A stretch of DNA of 23,277 nt from an uncultured Lachnospiraceae bacterium (GCA_900548905.1 URMK01000079.1:1-23277); one strand, 5' to 3'; shown: positions 14,872-23,157, numbered from the stretch's first letter. A program made the numbers and translations. Notes: generated by a model not told the origin, from the letters alone.

Positions 14872-16191
14872 TTACGTATTACGGAAAAGCATGACTTCGG
14901 CACAAAAGCAGCCGTCTTCCTCCGAAAACCGTACAAATCCATTATATTGGGACGCAATTCTGCGGATAATCCGGATTCCGTAGCCGTGGACATCCTTGTC
15001 CTCCTTCTGGGTAAGCAGGTCCGAATTGGTGTCCAGGACCGAGGCCCCAAGCGCGTTTTTCACCTGGATAAGAAGCTTGTGGGGATCGCCTTTAATAAGC
15101 AGTTCCAGCTTCCGCTTCTCCTCAGGCAGCTCCAGGCTTGCCTCCACGGCATTGTCTATCAGATTTCCTATCAGGTTGCAGCAATCCACGTTGTCGATTC
15201 CTTCCAGGCCGGCGGTGACGGTATGGCTGACCTGTATTCCTTTTTTTGCCGCAAAATTCAGTTTGTAGCAGAGCATGGAATCCACAAATTCGTTTCCTGT
15301 GGTTACCACATAATCCTCCCGGTTGACCACCTCCAGAATCTCCGACACATACTGTTCCACCTCCCTGATTTTCCCCTGTCCGGCCAGATTGCTGATAAGC
15401 TGGTAGGAGTGCCGGATATCATGGCGCAGCTGTTTGAGTTCTTCAATCTGGTCATAGGCCTGTTCCAGATGGTTCTCATAATACATCACTCTCTGCCGGA
15501 GCATTTTGTTGTCCGAAGCCAGCTCATTTTTCTGTGTCAGCTTCTCCAACAGATAAAAAGTAATGCCGTTCATCACCACCAGGCACAGCAGGGACAGGAT
15601 GAACAGATAAGCCTTCCATTCCCTGTTGATGTTCCCGTAGCTGATGAGGTGTATGATGGCAAAGGAGGCCGCCGACATGAACAGGTTGGACAGCACCACT
15701 CCCTTTTCCAGTATTTTCATCTGAACCCGGTATTTTCCTTCGGTCCTGAGAATCCAGCCGAGCATGACCACCAGAAAGCCTCTCTGCAGGATCATAACCG
15801 CTATATGATGCCATCCATGCCCGTTATATAACTCCTGTGCAGTCCATCCGCCGCTGCGCGCCGTTATGAAAAAAGCCGCGAGAAGGGTAAGCATTTTAAC
15901 GCAAAGGACCAGCAGGCAGGCCTTCAGTTTCTGTCTGAAGCCTCCGTCAAGGAAAAAAACAGTAAACAGTATCATGCAGGGCATATAGGCAAACGCGACA
16001 AAAAACAGATACCGCGGAATATAAGGGGACAAGGTACACAGAACCGCCATTACCATCGTCTGGAACACCAGTACCTGTCTCTGATGCTCTTTACATTTAC
16101 AGCCGCAGAAGCGGAGAAGAAAATAAGAGACACTGAAGGCTTCCAGAAAGAACAGCATATTTTGCGTCACATTCAGCATGAGAGCATTCAT
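14872..16191 (-). CDS. GHKL-type sensor histidine kinase (AgrC/VirS-like)
   Basis: 439-residue membrane kinase. About six or seven membrane segments fill residues 5-215, then a coiled coil at 215-255. The H-box carries His257 (QLRHDIRHSYQLISNL). The GHKL ATPase domain has the N-box GNLIDNAVEAS (about 342-352) and GYGI at 403-406; there is no conventional DNGxG box, as is common in this family. It overlaps the regulator gene by four bases (ATGA). In the family, such multi-pass kinases often sense peptides, but no AgrB protease or AgrD peptide gene is present here, so the signal is unknown. The downstream orphan small gene is a likely output. Confidence 0.92.
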   Translation of the reverse strand: MNALMLNVTQNMLFFLEAFSVSYFLLRFCGCKCKEHQRQVLVFQTMVMAVLCTLSPYIPRYLFFVAFAYMPCMILFTVFFLDGGFRQKLKACLLVLCVKMLTLLAAFFITARSGGWTAQELYNGHGWHHIAVMILQRGFLVVMLGWILRTEGKYRVQMKILEKGVVLSNLFMSAASFAIIHLISYGNINREWKAYLFILSLLCLVVMNGITFYLLEKLTQKNELASDNKMLRQRVMYYENHLEQAYDQIEELKQLRHDIRHSYQLISNLAGQGKIREVEQYVSEILEVVNREDYVVTTGNEFVDSMLCYKLNFAAKKGIQVSHTVTAGLEGIDNVDCCNLIGNLIDNAVEASLELPEEKRKLELLIKGDPHKLLIQVKNALGASVLDTNSDLLTQKEDKDVHGYGIRIIRRIASQYNGFVRFSEEDGCFCAEVMLFRNT

Positions 16192-16922
16192 AGCACGCTC
16201 CTGGTATAAGCGAAATACTTTTCCAGAATATCCCGTTTGTAGTTCCGCCCGATTTCCAGATAACCTATCTTATCACCGAACACTTCATTTTTCGCCGTAT
16301 CGATTGTCTGTATGTAGCTCATGTTGACCAGTATCCGCTTATGGATCCTGACAAAGTGGTAATCCTCCAGTTCCTTTTCCGTATCCCTCATCGTACCCCG
16401 TATTTTAATATTTTCACCGGTATTGAGAATATAGACCATATAGTTGCCGTCGCTGATAAGATACAAAATATCCCTGCAGAGCACACTCCGTTTTCGGTTA
16501 TAGGGCAGTTCCAGAATAAATTCCTTTTCCTCCAGCCGATACTCCCTGACCTTGTCGAAAATCTTCTCCATATCTTTATACATACCGTCCATATCCCGTT
16601 TCCGCACAAAATAAAACGGGCGGTAATCAAAGGAATCAAACACGAGCTCTTCCCTTGAAGTGACAAATACCAGGAACGGCTTACTGTCCCTGTCCATTTC
16701 GCCGATTCTTCCCGCCGCTTCAAACCCATTCATGCCCGGCATGGATATATCCAGGAAAATAATCTGAAACGGCTTTTTATGATGCGCCTCCAGCAGGCAG
16801 TTTCCTTTTGTAAAGCAGCATATTTCAAAGGGCTCAGACAGCCTTTCCGCCTCTTTTCCCACCATTTCCGATAAAATCCCCAGCATCTCCCTGACATCAT
16901 CACATACTGCAATACGTACCAT
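16188..16922 (-). CDS. LytTR-family response regulator (AgrA-like)
   Basis: 244-residue regulator when started at the ATG with GGGGAGG seven bases upstream; a TTG two codons earlier is in frame but badly spaced. The receiver domain covers 1-120, with Asp8/Asp9, phospho-acceptor Asp58 (FLDISMPGMNG), Thr88 and Lys108. A LytTR DNA-binding domain covers about 130-244 (RDILYLISDGNYMVYIL, FVRIHKRILVNMSYI). It is the first gene of the operon, with the GHKL kinase following by ATGA overlap. LytTR proteins bind pairs of direct repeats; such a pair lies at 14810-14836, upstream of the orphan small gene. Confidence 0.93.
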   Translation of the reverse strand: MVRIAVCDDVREMLGILSEMVGKEAERLSEPFEICCFTKGNCLLEAHHKKPFQIIFLDISMPGMNGFEAAGRIGEMDRDSKPFLVFVTSREELVFDSFDYRPFYFVRKRDMDGMYKDMEKIFDKVREYRLEEKEFILELPYNRKRSVLCRDILYLISDGNYMVYILNTGENIKIRGTMRDTEKELEDYHFVRIHKRILVNMSYIQTIDTAKNEVFGDKIGYLEIGRNYKRDILEKYFAYTRSVL

Positions 16923-16957
16923 TTTCAAGCCTCCCCATTCATTCTGGCAACATTTCT

Positions 16958-16963
16958 ATTATA
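16958..16963 (-). promoter_or_regulatory. -10 box of the LytTR/GHKL operon
   Basis: A perfect TATAAT on the minus strand, about 35 bp before the ATG. The -35 region is weak (GTTAAA with 16 bp, or TGTTAA with 17 bp). No TCTCCCA direct repeat is seen here, so autoregulation through that motif is not evident. Confidence 0.5.
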
Positions 16964-16995
16964 GCGTAAACCATCCTCCTTTAACAGCACAAAAA

Positions 16996-17031
16996 TACGG
17001 CAGCTCCCAAAATATTACAGAAGCTGCCGTA
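16996..17031 (-). terminator. Terminator of the alpha-galactosidase operon
   Basis: TACGGCAGCT (16996-17005) and AGCTGCCGTA (17022-17031) form a perfect 10-bp stem; on the minus strand TTTTTGTGC follows. It lies about 75 bp past the mutarotase-like gene. Confidence 0.85.
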
Positions 17032-17105
17032 CTGTACAGGAATCCATTCTGCCCGTATGTCAACATACCGGGGCTGCGGCCCGGAAGCCGCCCCCGGGGA
17101 AACGC

Positions 17106-18023
17106 TCACTCCGGATCCGCTTTCTCAAGACAAAGTTCCAGGGAAAAGGAAAAAACATCGCCGCATCTGAGCACCTGCAGGGTGCCGTTTTCCCCCGCCC
17201 TGGATATCCCGTCGTAAAAACCGCTGGAAGGCTCCAGCGCACAATTATAGTCCCCCCGGTACCCTCCCGCCGTAATCCAGACGCCCAGATAAGGAAGGGC
17301 CTTTGCATCATAGCGCAGCGTACCTTTCACCCCCTGGGAGGGATACCAGACGCCGCACTGTCCTTCCCCGCTCCGTCCTTCCCCATAGTATTTTACCATG
17401 GATCGGCTTGCCGCCGGCGGGACGCGGGTGAAGTCAAAGACATCGTTTTTCAACGGATATACCGTCCCTTCCTTCCCCAGAACCGGGTGGGAAAGCACAT
17501 TCCGTATCCGATCCATATCACCGGGCAGAAGGATCCTCATATCCTCCTCGTAACGCAGCAGCCCATGGAAGGTCCATAAAAAAGGGATTTCCTCCCGTCC
17601 CGGGTTTTCTATCCGGTAATGGAGGAAAAGGCTGCTGCCTTTAAGCCCCATCCTTTTTTCATACCGATATCCGAACCGGCTGCCGGTATAGGATAGGCGG
17701 ATCCCCTCCGGCGTTTCCCGTCCCTCCATGGGATGGCTCCAGATTTCCCCGTGATCCGGATAAACCAATTGCCTCCCCTTCCACTCCACCAGGCCGGGAT
17801 CAATATTGGGAAAGGCATCGTCCATTCCCGACGCATCATATTGGGAAAAATCCGGCCCGAAAGGCAGTTCCTTCTCCCCGTCCCCGCCGGGGAAGCGGTA
17901 GCTGCCGGTCCTGTTCGGCGCGGCCAGTTCAAACTCTTTTTCCTTCAGCCGGAAGGAGAGGATTTTCCCGCCCAGCTCCGGCAGGACACGGACGGCGAGC
18001 TTTTCATTTTCCAGTGTAAGCAT
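17106..18023 (-). CDS. Aldose 1-epimerase (galactose mutarotase)-like protein
   Basis: 305 residues from the ATG at 18021-18023; the frame is open 34 codons further into the preceding gene, but that part reads as overlap. It has the galactose mutarotase-like fold pattern: LPELGGKILSFRLK near the start, a His in PFLWTFHGLLRYE and a late Glu in NCALEPSSGFYDG, corresponding to the usual His/Glu pair of mutarotases. It probably interconverts anomers of galactose or a related sugar freed by the alpha-galactosidase encoded just upstream, with which it overlaps by 20 bp. The ribosome site is poor (GGAAG close to the ATG), fitting translational coupling. Its exact sugar is unknown; relatives are often named only as aldose 1-epimerase family. 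Confidence 0.82.
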   Translation of the reverse strand: MLTLENEKLAVRVLPELGGKILSFRLKEKEFELAAPNRTGSYRFPGGDGEKELPFGPDFSQYDASGMDDAFPNIDPGLVEWKGRQLVYPDHGEIWSHPMEGRETPEGIRLSYTGSRFGYRYEKRMGLKGSSLFLHYRIENPGREEIPFLWTFHGLLRYEEDMRILLPGDMDRIRNVLSHPVLGKEGTVYPLKNDVFDFTRVPPAASRSMVKYYGEGRSGEGQCGVWYPSQGVKGTLRYDAKALPYLGVWITAGGYRGDYNCALEPSSGFYDGISRAGENGTLQVLRCGDVFSFSLELCLEKADPE

Positions 18024-20160
18024 AGCCTTCTTCCATCCCTTTCCCCGCTGTTGTGTCTCCGGTTTCCTCCAGTAGCAAAAGCCGGCTGTCGTAGTCCCCG
18101 CAAAGGCGGATTTCCAGGCCCGCATGCATGAGATAGGCCCCCGATTTCACAAACTCCCGGTCCTCCAGGACAAAGCGGTACAGGGCCTCTTCTTTCAGTC
18201 CTCTTAAAGCGATCCGCTGCAGCGGGTTGCCGAAGCGCTCATGATCCAGGAATACAAAAACGGCAGACTGGCCTTTCCCCACATACTGTACGCACTGGAT
18301 ATCCCCGTTTTTCAAAGAGCGCAGCCGGTACAGTTCCCCAAGCTGGACCGTATTCCGGATCCGCTTATAGGTTTCCACATAACCCTTGATTTCTTCCCGT
18401 TTTTCTTCCGAAGTACGGTTCAGATCCGTACCGATCCCAAGGCTTCCGCACATAGCGGCATGCATGGCAAAGGAGAGAGGGATTTTTCTTGCGTCCATAC
18501 CGAAATCATCCGTCAGCCATGCACGCATATACTTCACCGGATACAGATGGCTGTAATTTTCCTGGATGAATAACCGGTCAAGAGGATCGGTATTGTCGCT
18601 GGGCCAATATTCATCAAACCAGCGCATAGCGCCGTAATCCACTCTGCCCCCGCCGGCAGCACACGCCTCAAACTCCACCGCAGGGTGCTTTTCCCGCAGA
18701 GTCTTTATCAGCCACACCACACCCAGGGAATGACGGTGCCAGAGGGACTTCCACTCCTCTGCCGGCAGTCCCCCGCCCGCCATTTCGGATGCATACCGGT
18801 TCATATCCCATTTAATATAGGAGATATCATTTTCGGAAAGAAGGGTATCCAGGCACTCCGCCAGATATTCCCGCACTTCCTGCCGGGACATATCCAGGAT
18901 ATACTGGTTGCGCCCCATCAGAACCTCCCGTGACTGATAGCGGTAAATCCAGTCCGGATGAAGCCGGTACAGCCTGCTTACCGGATTTACCATTTCCGGC
19001 TCTATCCACAGGCCGAACCGCATTCCCAGCCCTCTTACGGCTTCTGTCAGCGGCTTCAGGCCATCCGGGAATTTCTTCCGATCCACATACCAGTCCCCCA
19101 GACCCGCCCGGTCATTCTCCCTTCCCGCAAACCATCCGTCATCTACCACAAAAAGCTCTACTCCCAGCTGCGCCGCTTTTTGGGCCAGCGCGATCTGTTC
19201 CTCACATGTTACGGCAAAGGCTGTGGAATACCAGGAATTATACAATACCGGAAGAGGTTTATCCGCCAGGGCGGCGGGCATGAGCTGCCTGCGGCAGAAA
19301 CGGTGCATTCTGTGGCTCATGGCCTCCAGCCCGCCGTCAGTGTAGCCGGCATATACGGCCGGGGCTTCCAGGCGCTCTCCGCCCTTCAGCGTCCAGGCGA
19401 AATCCGTATCGTTGATCCCCGTTACAATATTTAAGAAGCCGGCATCTGCGGCCTCTACTATGGTTTTGAAATTTCCAGAATATTCCAGGCTCCCGAACCA
19501 TACTTCCCCCTGATTTTCCCGGAAATCCTCCCCCATCCCTCTCTGTATGATAAATACCGGATTATTCCCGTGAGCGGTAAGGCCGTGCACGCTTTCATAC
19601 ACTTTTTTTCCGCTGGTGATTTTCTCGCTCACTGCCTGGAATTCCATGCCCCATCTGCCGTTATAGTTCAACGATTCATAGCCGGTTCCCGGCAGCCCGA
19701 ACTGGGCGGAAAAAAATCGTTCCAGCACCACCGGATCCCCGCCGGTGTTCTCAGCCGTGCGCCATTTTTTAATCACATCCTCTTCTTCGAACACCTGATA
19801 ACAGAGCCTCACACGGAACGGATAATATGCATCCTCCAAAACCAGTTCCAGATAATCTCCCTCCGCTTTGGCACTTACCCTGCCGATCCGGAAATCCCTG
19901 ACGCCGTCGGAGAAAACCACTTTCAGGGAAGCTTCTTTGAACCGCATGCCTCCAAAAGACGCGCACTCCTCTTTCAGGCAGTGGGGCGCCTGCATATTCA
20001 CCGGTGCCGGGCTGGCCTCTCCGGCAAAATCCGCTATCCGGTCAATCCGTTTTCCCCAGTATACATTTTCCGGTATCCGGTTTTCCCCCACCCGTATGAT
20101 ATAGGAGGTATTTCTGGTCTGCAGTGCATAGATTTCGTTTTCATATATCTTTACCGCCAT
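18004..20160 (-). CDS. Alpha-galactosidase, glycoside hydrolase family 36
   Basis: 718-residue cytoplasmic enzyme without signal peptide, the usual length of GH36 galactosidases. An N-terminal beta-sandwich (to about 300) precedes the TIM barrel. Family motifs are FVVDDGW at about 337-343, the nucleophile motif YIKWDMNR with Asp452, and the acid/base motif SDNTD with Asp522. It removes terminal alpha-1,6-galactose from melibiose, raffinose and similar sugars after uptake. No transporter gene is linked here, so sugar must enter through a system encoded elsewhere. AAGGAAGG lies about ten bases before ATG. It is divergent from the AraC-type activator gene at 20402. Confidence 0.95.
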   Translation of the reverse strand: MAVKIYENEIYALQTRNTSYIIRVGENRIPENVYWGKRIDRIADFAGEASPAPVNMQAPHCLKEECASFGGMRFKEASLKVVFSDGVRDFRIGRVSAKAEGDYLELVLEDAYYPFRVRLCYQVFEEEDVIKKWRTAENTGGDPVVLERFFSAQFGLPGTGYESLNYNGRWGMEFQAVSEKITSGKKVYESVHGLTAHGNNPVFIIQRGMGEDFRENQGEVWFGSLEYSGNFKTIVEAADAGFLNIVTGINDTDFAWTLKGGERLEAPAVYAGYTDGGLEAMSHRMHRFCRRQLMPAALADKPLPVLYNSWYSTAFAVTCEEQIALAQKAAQLGVELFVVDDGWFAGRENDRAGLGDWYVDRKKFPDGLKPLTEAVRGLGMRFGLWIEPEMVNPVSRLYRLHPDWIYRYQSREVLMGRNQYILDMSRQEVREYLAECLDTLLSENDISYIKWDMNRYASEMAGGGLPAEEWKSLWHRHSLGVVWLIKTLREKHPAVEFEACAAGGGRVDYGAMRWFDEYWPSDNTDPLDRLFIQENYSHLYPVKYMRAWLTDDFGMDARKIPLSFAMHAAMCGSLGIGTDLNRTSEEKREEIKGYVETYKRIRNTVQLGELYRLRSLKNGDIQCVQYVGKGQSAVFVFLDHERFGNPLQRIALRGLKEEALYRFVLEDREFVKSGAYLMHAGLEIRLCGDYDSRLLLLEETGDTTAGKGMEEGYAYTGK

Positions 20161-20401
20161 AGGTTCCCATCCTTCCTTTTCTTACCGGAGATTTATACAT
20201 TTTCACGCATAAAATACCCCTGTTCCCCGGATTTTTTCCTATTTACAGGCCCATTATACGATAATGTCCCAGGAAATGATATAATAAATCCTTGCACAAG
20301 CTTATATAAATCTTGTATTTTTACCCGCTGTCCGTTACACTGAGTACAGAGTTATGGTGCGGGAGGCCGGGAACCTTACCGCAGAGGGAGGAAACAATAT
20401 C
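20161..20401. promoter_or_regulatory. Divergent promoter region, alpha-galactosidase / AraC regulator
   Basis: For the minus strand a perfect TATAAT lies at 20253-20258, with a poor -35 box (ATCATT at 17 bp), as expected for an activator-dependent promoter. On the plus strand TATAAT lies at 20280-20285, and TTGCAC (20292-20297) begins a second possible promoter. The palindrome CTTGCACAAG (20291-20300) lies just upstream of the minus-strand promoter and is a candidate site for the AraC regulator. Confidence 0.5.
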
Positions 20402-21226
20402 ATGCTCGTCTACGATCAATATATTTATCCGGAAAAGCCGGACACGGATGACGATATCCTTGTATACCACTCCGGCTTCTGTTCCACGACGCCTAACTAC
20501 AGCTACGGCAAGGACACACGGGATTACTATCTGATCCACTATGTCACCAGGGGCAGAGGGACCTATCAGGTGGGAGACCGGCAATGGCAGCTGAAGGAAA
20601 ACGACGGCTTCCTCATAACACCCGGCACCACGATTGTACACACTGCGGACAAAACAGATCCCTGGGATTTATGCTGGGTGGCCTTCTTTGGGCGAAAAGC
20701 CGAAGAGCTTCTCCGGAAAGCCGGGCTTGATGAGGATCATCTGATTTTCCGCTATGACCGGGATGATTTTCTGGAAACCTGCATCAAAAATATATACAAC
20801 GAAAGCCGGACCGGAAAAAACATCGCCTCTATTACCGGATACTTTTATCTGCTCGCAGGCCGCCTGACACAGATGCGTGAAGAAATGGAACAGAAAAAAC
20901 CGGACATCGTCCGTTTCTCCCGTTTTGACGATGCCGTAATATATATCCGCAGAAACATCCGTTCCCGGATCACCATAGAAAACCTGGCGAATTATATGCG
21001 GCTGGACGCGTCCCAGGTATACCGGATATTCAAGAAGAAAACCGGTCTTTCCCCCCAGCGGTTCATTACCCGCATGCGCATGGAAAAAGCCTGTGAAATG
21101 CTGGAAAAAACGGATTTGCCCGTAAGGGAAATCGCGGAATGGATGGATTACGAATACCAGTCTCATTTCACCAAGCAGTTCCGGAAGGAAATGGGGATGT
21201 CCCCTACAGAATACCGGGAGCGCTGA
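20402..21226 (+). CDS. AraC-family regulator of the alpha-galactosidase genes (RafR/MsmR-like)
   Basis: 274 residues from the ATG at 20402, which has GGAGG ten bases upstream; an ATG 16 codons earlier lacks a ribosome site. An N-terminal cupin-like sugar-binding domain (about 10-110, HYVTRGRGTYQVG) precedes two AraC helix-turn-helix units (about 180-272, IENLANYMRLDASQVYRIFK and GMSPTEYRER). It probably binds galactoside sugars and activates the divergent alpha-galactosidase operon. Confidence 0.9.
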   Translation: MLVYDQYIYPEKPDTDDDILVYHSGFCSTTPNYSYGKDTRDYYLIHYVTRGRGTYQVGDRQWQLKENDGFLITPGTTIVHTADKTDPWDLCWVAFFGRKAEELLRKAGLDEDHLIFRYDRDDFLETCIKNIYNESRTGKNIASITGYFYLLAGRLTQMREEMEQKKPDIVRFSRFDDAVIYIRRNIRSRITIENLANYMRLDASQVYRIFKKKTGLSPQRFITRMRMEKACEMLEKTDLPVREIAEWMDYEYQSHFTKQFRKEMGMSPTEYRER

Positions 21227-21274
21227 TCCACGGACATATCCGTATGCTTCCGGACCAGATAAAACCACAAAAAA

Positions 21275-21325
21275 ACGGCAGTGCCCGGACACAGGGAAGT
21301 AAGCTTCCTGTTCCGGCACCGCCGT
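21275..21325. terminator. Bidirectional terminator between the AraC and SufB-like genes
   Basis: ACGGC(A)GTGCC at 21275 on pairs with GGCACCGCCGT ending at 21325, and GGGAAG/CTTCC closes around TAAG. Plus transcripts continue as CCTTTTAT; minus transcripts continue as TTTTTTTGTGG. It serves both convergent genes. Confidence 0.88.
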
Positions 21326-21341
21326 CCTTTTATATCTTCAT

Positions 21342-22265
21342 TTATGCTAAAAAGTCCTCTATGATAACGGATTCCGCTTCTTCCTCCGTCATACCGAAGG
21401 TACGCAGCTTCAATATCTGCTCATTGTTGATTCTGCCGATAGCCGCCTCATGGATAATCTGGGCATCGATATCCCTGGCGTTGATTTCGGGAATGGAGGA
21501 AATCTGGGCCTTATCCATGATAATGGAATCACACTGCACATGGGCATGGCATAACGCGTTGCCTATGGCAATGGGATGGAACGTCTGGATGGAATGCCCC
21601 TTTGCCACAGAACGGGAAACGATCTGGGCGGAGCTTCCCGCACCGTTCATTTCCACCGTCATATCCGATACCGCAGTCTGGTTGTCATGGGTCATCAGCT
21701 TCTCCATCACATACAGCCTGGCATCCGCCTCCATATGAACCTCTGTCTTGCGCACCGTGGAATCCACGCCGCCGATTTGGGCGGTATCCAGGGTAAAGAC
21801 GGCACCTTCCTCCAGGTAGATCTGCGTCACGGGGTTCAGGATCTTTTCTCCGGTTCCTTTTCCCTCTCCGTAATGCTTTTCCGCATAGGTCACATTGGCA
21901 TTTTTCCCCACATGGAAGGCGTGGATGCCATCGTGGCGGCTGTCATTGCAGCCGTCATTATGGATCCCGCAGCCGGCTACAATAATAACACTGGCTCCAT
22001 CCTCCACGTAAAAATCATTATACACCACATCGGTGATGCCCGAAGCGGAAACCACCACCGGGATATGGACCTGCTCTCCCTGTGCTTCCCTGCTGATATA
22101 TACGTCTATCCCCTGCTTGTCCTCTTTCCTCCGGATCCTGATATGCTCCGTATCCCCATGACAAAGAGGCTGCCCGTTATAACGCAGATTATAGGCGCCT
22201 TCCTGCTTAAATCCCATATCATCTATTTTCTGTAATACGCCGTCAGTAACTGCATCCAGCTTCAT
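21342..22265 (-). CDS. Short SufB/SufD-like Fe-S scaffold protein (SmsB-like)
   Basis: 307 residues from the ATG at 22263-22265, with AGGAGG eight bases upstream; earlier in-frame starts lie inside sufC. It is a SufBD-family beta-helix scaffold, much shorter than SufB (about 465) or SufD (about 420). Cys99 and Cys106 (AGCGIHNDGCNDSRHDG), Cys229 and Cys235 (CHAHVQCD) and the terminal block HEAAIGRINNEQILKLRTFG are visible; the last is a family hallmark. With SufC it would form a B2C2-type complex that assembles Fe-S clusters. No SufS, SufU, SufE or second scaffold gene is seen. A two-gene pair like this matches the minimal SMS/SUF systems described in archaea and some Clostridia. It overlaps sufC by 23 bp. 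Confidence 0.88.
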   Translation of the reverse strand: MKLDAVTDGVLQKIDDMGFKQEGAYNLRYNGQPLCHGDTEHIRIRRKEDKQGIDVYISREAQGEQVHIPVVVSASGITDVVYNDFYVEDGASVIIVAGCGIHNDGCNDSRHDGIHAFHVGKNANVTYAEKHYGEGKGTGEKILNPVTQIYLEEGAVFTLDTAQIGGVDSTVRKTEVHMEADARLYVMEKLMTHDNQTAVSDMTVEMNGAGSSAQIVSRSVAKGHSIQTFHPIAIGNALCHAHVQCDSIIMDKAQISSIPEINARDIDAQIIHEAAIGRINNEQILKLRTFGMTEEEAESVIIEDFLA

Positions 22266-22998
22266 TGCCGTCTCCTCCTTCCCTGTCCAGACATGCACAG
22301 CCGGCCCCGTCAAGGAAAAGCTGAGGGGCGATTTCCTCTTTGCTGCCGCAGTTCTCCACACGTCCGTCCCGCACCACCATAATCCGGTCAGCCATACGGA
22401 TGATCCTCTCCTGGTGGGAAATCAGGACCAGGCTTTCCTTCTTTTCCCTGTGGATCTGCTCAAACTGTTTCACCAGCATGGAAAAACTCCACAGATCAAT
22501 TCCCGCCTCCGGTTCGTCGAAGATACTCACCTTATGGTCCTTTGCCATTACTGTGGCTATCTCCACTCTCTTTCTTTCCCCGCCCGACAGCGTCGCATCC
22601 ACTTCCCTGTCCAGATATTCCCTGGCACAAAGCCCCACGCTGCCGAGCAGCCGGCAGCTCACATGCTCCGGAAGCACAGCTCCCGCCGCCAGATTTAAAA
22701 GACGGCGGACGGTCATCCCCTTAAAAGCCGGGGGCTGCTGAAACGCAAAGCCGATTCCTGCGTTGGCTCTCTCGTCGATGCCCATGGGAGTTATGTCCCT
22801 CCCGTCCAGAAGGATCGTGCCTTCCGTTTCTTTGATAATACCCATAAGGAGCTTGGCAATGGTGGACTTACCGCCGCCGTTGGGGCCTGTAATCACCAGC
22901 ATCTCCCCGTCGTTCACGGTAAAACTGATATCGGTAACAATAGGAAGTGTTTCCTGGTTTTCCGTCACCGTGTATGAAAGATGTTTTACTTCAAGCAT
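22243..22998 (-). CDS. sufC: SufC-type ATPase of Fe-S cluster assembly
   Basis: 251 residues from the ATG at 22996-22998, with GAGG seven bases upstream. It is a soluble ABC ATPase. Walker A is GPNGGGKS (38-45), the Q-loop is FAFQQPP (84-90), the signature is LSGGERKR (137-144), Walker B is SIFDEPEAGID (158-168) and the H-loop His is 195. The DEPEAGID form and the following scaffold gene fix it as SufC rather than a transporter ATPase. The last 20 residues carry three cysteines (CAC and a near-terminal Cys249), which is unusual for SufC. The next gene starts inside its 3' end. Confidence 0.93.
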   Translation of the reverse strand: MLEVKHLSYTVTENQETLPIVTDISFTVNDGEMLVITGPNGGGKSTIAKLLMGIIKETEGTILLDGRDITPMGIDERANAGIGFAFQQPPAFKGMTVRRLLNLAAGAVLPEHVSCRLLGSVGLCAREYLDREVDATLSGGERKRVEIATVMAKDHKVSIFDEPEAGIDLWSFSMLVKQFEQIHREKKESLVLISHQERIIRMADRIMVVRDGRVENCGSKEEIAPQLFLDGAGCACLDREGGDGNEAGCSY

Positions 22999-23030
22999 TG
23001 ATACACCTCTTCTTTCCTTAAAGGAAAAAT

Positions 23031-23055
23031 ACAGGCAGAGAATTCCCCTGCCTGT
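23031..23055 (-). terminator. Leader terminator (attenuator candidate) before sufC
   Basis: ACAGGCAG (23031-23038) and CTGCCTGT (23048-23055) form an 8-bp stem; on the minus strand ATTTTTCC follows. It lies downstream of the candidate promoter 23099-23127 and 32 bp before the ATG, so it sits in the leader. An earlier hairpin GTGTGC/GCACAC (23074-23091) can re-pair through its TGTGCC with GGCACA at 23053-23058, which overlaps the terminator stem. Confidence 0.6.
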
Positions 23056-23098
23056 GCCTTTTCCAAACTGCAAGTGTGCGCTCCGGCACACATATTTT

Positions 23099-23127
23099 AT
23101 TGTACACAATACGATTATACATTGCAA
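23099..23127 (-). promoter_or_regulatory. Promoter of the sufC operon
   Basis: On the minus strand, TTGCAA (23122-23127), a 17-bp spacer and TACAAT (23099-23104). Transcription would start near 23092, giving a leader of about 95 bases. Confidence 0.65.
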
Positions 23128-23157
23128 GTACAAGTTTGCCATAAAATGGCTGGCTGT

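Noticed and set aside
16192..16928. TTG start two codons before the LytTR regulator ATG
   Set aside because: The GGGGAGG site is one base from TTG but seven bases from the ATG, so the ATG is preferred.
22999..23142. 48-codon N-terminal extension of SufC
   Set aside because: It would cover the promoter and leader terminator, is not SufC-like and lacks a ribosome site; the ATG at 22998 has GAGG and matches the family start.
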